From NCBI RefSeq assembly GCF_008831285.2, contig NC_045138.2:33203934-33267933 (forward strand): a DNA stretch of 64,000 bases, read 5' to 3'. A model generated the notes under the pieces. The model did no database searches. It saw only the letters and a list, made by a program, of their open reading frames with translations, and had not been told where the DNA came from. Source of the stretch: Nymphaea colorata (taxonomy: Eukaryota; Streptophyta; Magnoliopsida; Nymphaeales; Nymphaeaceae). Numbering within the stretch: position 1 is the stretch's first letter; each line of letters opens with the position of its first letter. Position numbers and translations under genes: made by a program. Below, piece by piece: positions 60,242 through 64,000 of this stretch.

Positions 60242-62575
60242 ATGGAGATCGTTCTGGACCATCCGATCGTCTTTTTCTCTGAAGAGCAGGAGCCTGAAAC
60301 GGAATCTGTTGAGTTCCTTTTCTCGACTGAATGTGAACATATGCCTGACGGAAACTATTCTCAGAAGTATAAGACCAGAGAGCTTCAAGCATCCGATAGA
60401 CAGGAAGCCATTTCTCTCATCTTGAAGGTAGAAAAAAACAATCTTTTCTTCATTTGCTTCTTCTGGATTTGGTTGATCGGGGATTGGAAAAATTTAACGC
60501 TATTATTTTGTTGTATGATGTTTCAGATTTCGAGATTGGACCATTTCGTCGCTTATCTCGCTGTGAATTACTATGATCGGTTCATTTCGTGGCAGCATAT
60601 CCCGGTAAATTGAAATCACGTCTCTTGAAAAGACAAACAAAACCCGCACGACTTCCGTTTATCTCCGTGAATCCTCTCACACCTCCGGCCCTTTTACACT
60701 GAAAGCATTTTGTTAGTTTCGGTCGCGTTTTTTTGTGCTTGTTGTCACCGTCTTGGAAAATTGAGAACGATTCCATGTTTTTTTATTTCATTATAACTTT
60801 GTCCATGACTCAATGGCTTCAGTTGGCATTCCAAGGAATCCGAAATTTAATCTACTCAACCATGCGACAAAATACGGCAGCTGCATTGAAACTTGAAAGT
60901 TTTGCTCTTTTTACTTCCCTCTTGAATTTTCTCAATTTGCCTATTTCTCACGGCATTCATCTAACGGACAACTGCATATTAGCTTGATCTATTCACTCTT
61001 TCACGTAAAGTTCCTATCGTCCAATCCTCCCTGAAAATATCTCACCGCACCGCTTTCCTTGCTCGATGTTCGTGGGCCTGATATTAAGTGGGATCTGCAG
61101 AGGCACAAAGCGTGGATATCTCGCCTTGTCTGCGTCTCCTGTGTCTCCCTCGCATCAAAGCTGCGGAAGGCGGAGTTCTTGCTTTCCGATCTTCAGGTGA
61201 GTAGAAATTACCAGGTTATTGTACGCATTTATTTTCTTATGTTTCTTTTCCTTTTTTACTTCATTAAAATGAGTTTTCTAACTTTTTCGCTGTCTCCCTC
61301 TCATTCATGGAACGGGTGAAGAGGGACGAAGGATTCTTCTTTGACGTTCAGACGATCCGCAGAATGGAGCTATTAATTCTGAGCGCCCTCAAATGGAGAA
61401 TGCGATCCGTTACTCCGTTCTCCTTCATAAATTTCTTCCTTTCCCTCTGCGATATCGACTTTCAGCCATTAAAGGCGGTAATGAGGGCGCGGGCTATCGA
61501 GATGGTCCTGAGGTCGCAGGCGGGTAAGTGGCACAACTTCTTCGCTTAAATAATTCGTGGTTCACGATCGTGAAAAATGGCTTTAGTCCATGATTTATTT
61601 TCGCGGCTTTCAGAGGTCAAGATTCTGGAGTTCCGGCCTTCGCTTGTCGCAGCGGCGTCTGTGCTCTGTGCTTCCCGTGAGATCGCTCCGTCCTTCGCCG
61701 TCCACCAGGACGCCGTAGCCGAATGCGTTCACATGAATAAAGTAAGGGATCGATGTTAATTTCCTTTATTAGAAGTCCACTTTCTCCCATTTGTTGGTTC
61801 CAATACTTTCTTGTTCTATATCCTTTGCCCCCCACATGCATCCGCCTGCCGTTCTGTCGCACACGATGCCCCCAAAGCCCCCACAAAAAGTTTCACCAAA
61901 CCCACAAGCGCTCGGTATAATTTATTTTACCTCAACCTGCCGTCCGCCGGTCCTCTGTGTGAGCGACGGAGGTGCGTCTGGGAGTTTCATGTCGTTCTGA
62001 GATTCTCGCTGATACGCGCTGCTTTCCTGGCAGCGAACGCTTGCAGGAAAGGGTTCTTTCTGAATAACTGATTTGGGGTAGAAGGGCGGAGAGGTCTGAT
62101 AGTGTATGATGTACCAAACGACTGAAAAGGAATGAACGTGCTTCTGCTTTGTCTCTTTCCACAGGATACCAGAAATTCTTTTCGGTTCCTAAGCAGAAAA
62201 TCATTTCCCATCGGTTATACATATGCATGATTTGGTGCAAAACACACCTGATTTATATTTGTTATTTCTGAGCAGGAGCAGCTAGCTGCCTGCTACGAGT
62301 TGATGCAGGACATGATTGTGGTCGACAAGTACGAGCCTGCAGCCCGTTCGATGTCCAGCGATGATACGCCCGTTACCGTACTCGACCGCCATTGCTCGAG
62401 CTCGGAAAGCGAGCTTGGAGACAGCGTCGTGGCGGCCTCCACGACGTCGTCCTCGGGTGGCTTGGCGACGCTCCAGCTCTACCAGACGGTGGCGTCGACC
62501 AAGAGGCGGAGGCTCAATGGCCTGTGCACTGGCAAGATCGTGCAGGTCTCCCAGATGCAGCAGTGCTCAACGTGA
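60242..62575 (+). CDS. CYCD6: Cyclin D6-like G1 cyclin
   Basis: Six exons: 60242-60427, 60527-60604, 61101-61196, 61322-61523, 61614-61741 and 62276-62575. They total 990 bp, or 329 residues plus stop, all with GT-AG introns in phase. An in-frame ATG at 60221 exists. The one at 60242 is preferred because MEIVLDHP resembles the MEFHLEHP start of Arabidopsis CYCD6;1. Cyclin box features include YLAVNYYDRF (72-81), CVSLASKLRK (102-111) and RRMELLILSALKWRMRSVTP (133-152). A C-terminal cyclin fold continues to about 245. The tail is Ser/Thr-rich, with a basic KRRR (306-309) close to the PKRRK end of CYCD6;1. No LxCxE retinoblastoma-binding motif is present near the N-terminus, as in CYCD6;1. The role is inferred: a CDK partner in G1/formative divisions in the nucleus. 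Confidence 0.92.
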
Positions 62576-64000
62576 CCTGAACGCGACCCTCCAAGAACCC
62601 CAGCTGCTAGTCTTTCCCTCTCTTCGTGCTTTAGTTATCTGTACGGATGTGCCAAGGGAGAGACCAAATAGTGAAAGGGATAAAGGTGGTAAGAAGGCCT
62701 AGTCCAGTCTAGTTTCACCGGGGCAGGTAATCCTCGAGATCTTGCTCAACAATCGCTGGTCAATGTCTAGTTTTACCGTGAGTGGTCTTGCCTGGAAAAG
62801 CCCTAGCCCCTTCTCTATTTCTTTCTGTGCGTTCAGGCTCTTATCTTAAACAATAAAACCAAGAAAAAATAGAAAAATTCGGAAAAAGCCGAAAAGGAGG
62901 ACTCTGGTAGGTGATTTTGGTTCAGTTTGTTGTGGTGGTCCTTTTCCCTTTTTACTTTTTTTTTTTTTTGTCTCTCGAAGCGTTAAAACCTTCACTTGGA
63001 GGATGTTTCGGCTCGATGGGTCACATCACGCTCCTTTCTGCCTCTCCCATTCCCCAACACTGAGGACTTCAGCTGGGGGGACCCAAACATGACTCTCACA
63101 GCAGCCTCAGTTTTACAGAATTCCGGTACATGTTTGCTGAGAGCCAGCCTGAGAGGAACAGAAAAGCGAATGGTTGGTATCAGAGGCCAAGAACGAAACC
63201 ATCAGCGTGGACACATGTGGGGATCCTTGAAAGAAAGATGGAGGGACGTATACGACCGTAAATCTCGCGTTAACTTGCAAAGATCGGCGATTTTATTGCT
63301 GAGGAAGGAATCATGACAGAGGGGAAGGATCATGATCTTTAATTAATCAACCGTAATTGCTTTTAATTTACCACTCCACAAGTGATGCCTTAAACGCTTA
63401 TGGTCAGCCTGCAGGGCGCTGGAAGGTCCCAATGATTAATTAATCCATGTGTTCATTAGATATAATCAATTCACGTGCATGCTTCATCCGGAGAACTGAT
63501 GCTGCATGCTTCATCACAACAAGAAAAATAAATAGAACCGTGCTGATTGGTGCACGCCTTACTGAAGCTTCCTTGACACGTTGCCATCTGAAGCAGGCAT
63601 GGAGAACTTCATTTGTAGGTTAAAATGCTCAACTCCGAGTGAATCGTCCTTCCCTCCCCATCTTTTCTGAAAAAGAAAAGCTCTGGTGTAAGCGAACTTG
63701 CTGGGAGTGTTCGGATTTTCGCAGGCCTCTTATCATTCTATCGGTGTGGTGTCATTTATCCACGGTATATTTAAAAGTATCGACCGACCGATACTTTCGA
63801 AGGACGACCCTTAAACTGCGTTAGAAAACGAAACTGGAAATAAAAATGTTTAAAGTTTCGTCGTCCCGGAAGGCTCTCTTTCTCTGCCGAATGAATGTCC
63901 TGGACAAGGACCCGAACATTCCGCCGGGATCCCGATATCCAAAGAAAATTCCTTTTCGTGTTTTTCCTTTCCCTCACAAACTCCCGCATTTTGAGTCAAT
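62576..64000. other. Downstream of the cyclin gene, no gene recognised
   Basis: This includes the cyclin 3' untranslated region, with a candidate AATAAA signal near 62852 followed by a T-rich stretch at about 62957-62970. The rest to the window end shows no convincing coding exon on either strand. Confidence 0.55.

Overview
This window is nuclear DNA from a flowering plant. It has AT-rich intergenic sequence, spliced genes with GT-AG introns, a nuclear-encoded plastid Rieske protein with a transit peptide, a plant D-type cyclin and a plant-type aromatic amino acid decarboxylase. The exact lineage cannot be read from the sequence. Only three genes look complete: an intronless tyrosine/aromatic amino acid decarboxylase (43.9-45.4 kb, minus), a five-exon PETC Rieske iron-sulfur protein of the cytochrome b6f complex (49.0-51.0 kb, minus), and a six-exon cyclin D6-like gene (60.2-62.6 kb, plus). 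They have unrelated roles (specialised amine metabolism, photosynthetic electron transport, cell cycle) and share no operon-like logic.

The left two thirds is repeat and duplication territory. A block of about 5 kb (A, 1-5029) recurs almost unchanged at 37710-42814 (A'). A block of about 2 kb (B, 6486-8612) recurs at 35586-37709 (B'), where it runs directly into A'. A third, older copy of the B/A junction lies at 11876-13110. Just after A, at 5105-5179, is a relic of the last codons of the decarboxylase gene. The intact decarboxylase lies beyond A' in the same orientation. A further remnant of the decarboxylase 3' flank lies upstream of the intact gene (46.35-46.72 kb). Together these suggest a decayed tandem array of decarboxylase units.

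From about 20.98 to 30.15 kb there is a tandem satellite with a monomer of about 240 bp. Many monomers carry an ATG-started open frame of about 75 codons in the same register. A non-satellite spacer of about 210 bp interrupts the array three times and defines higher-order units. Directly to the right lie two well-formed exons of an SNF2-type remodeler (CHR24/ERCC6-like), a lone diverged satellite monomer, a decayed valyl-tRNA synthetase fragment and a single intact kinesin-7-like exon. An isolated first exon of adenine phosphoribosyltransferase lies at 18.3 kb, between two direct repeats of about 0.5 kb. These pieces of unrelated genes look like captured or transduplicated fragments.

The right third (51-60 kb and 62.6-64 kb) is mostly intergenic with simple repeats. 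No intact reverse transcriptase, integrase, transposase or helicase ORF of a mobile element was recognised.
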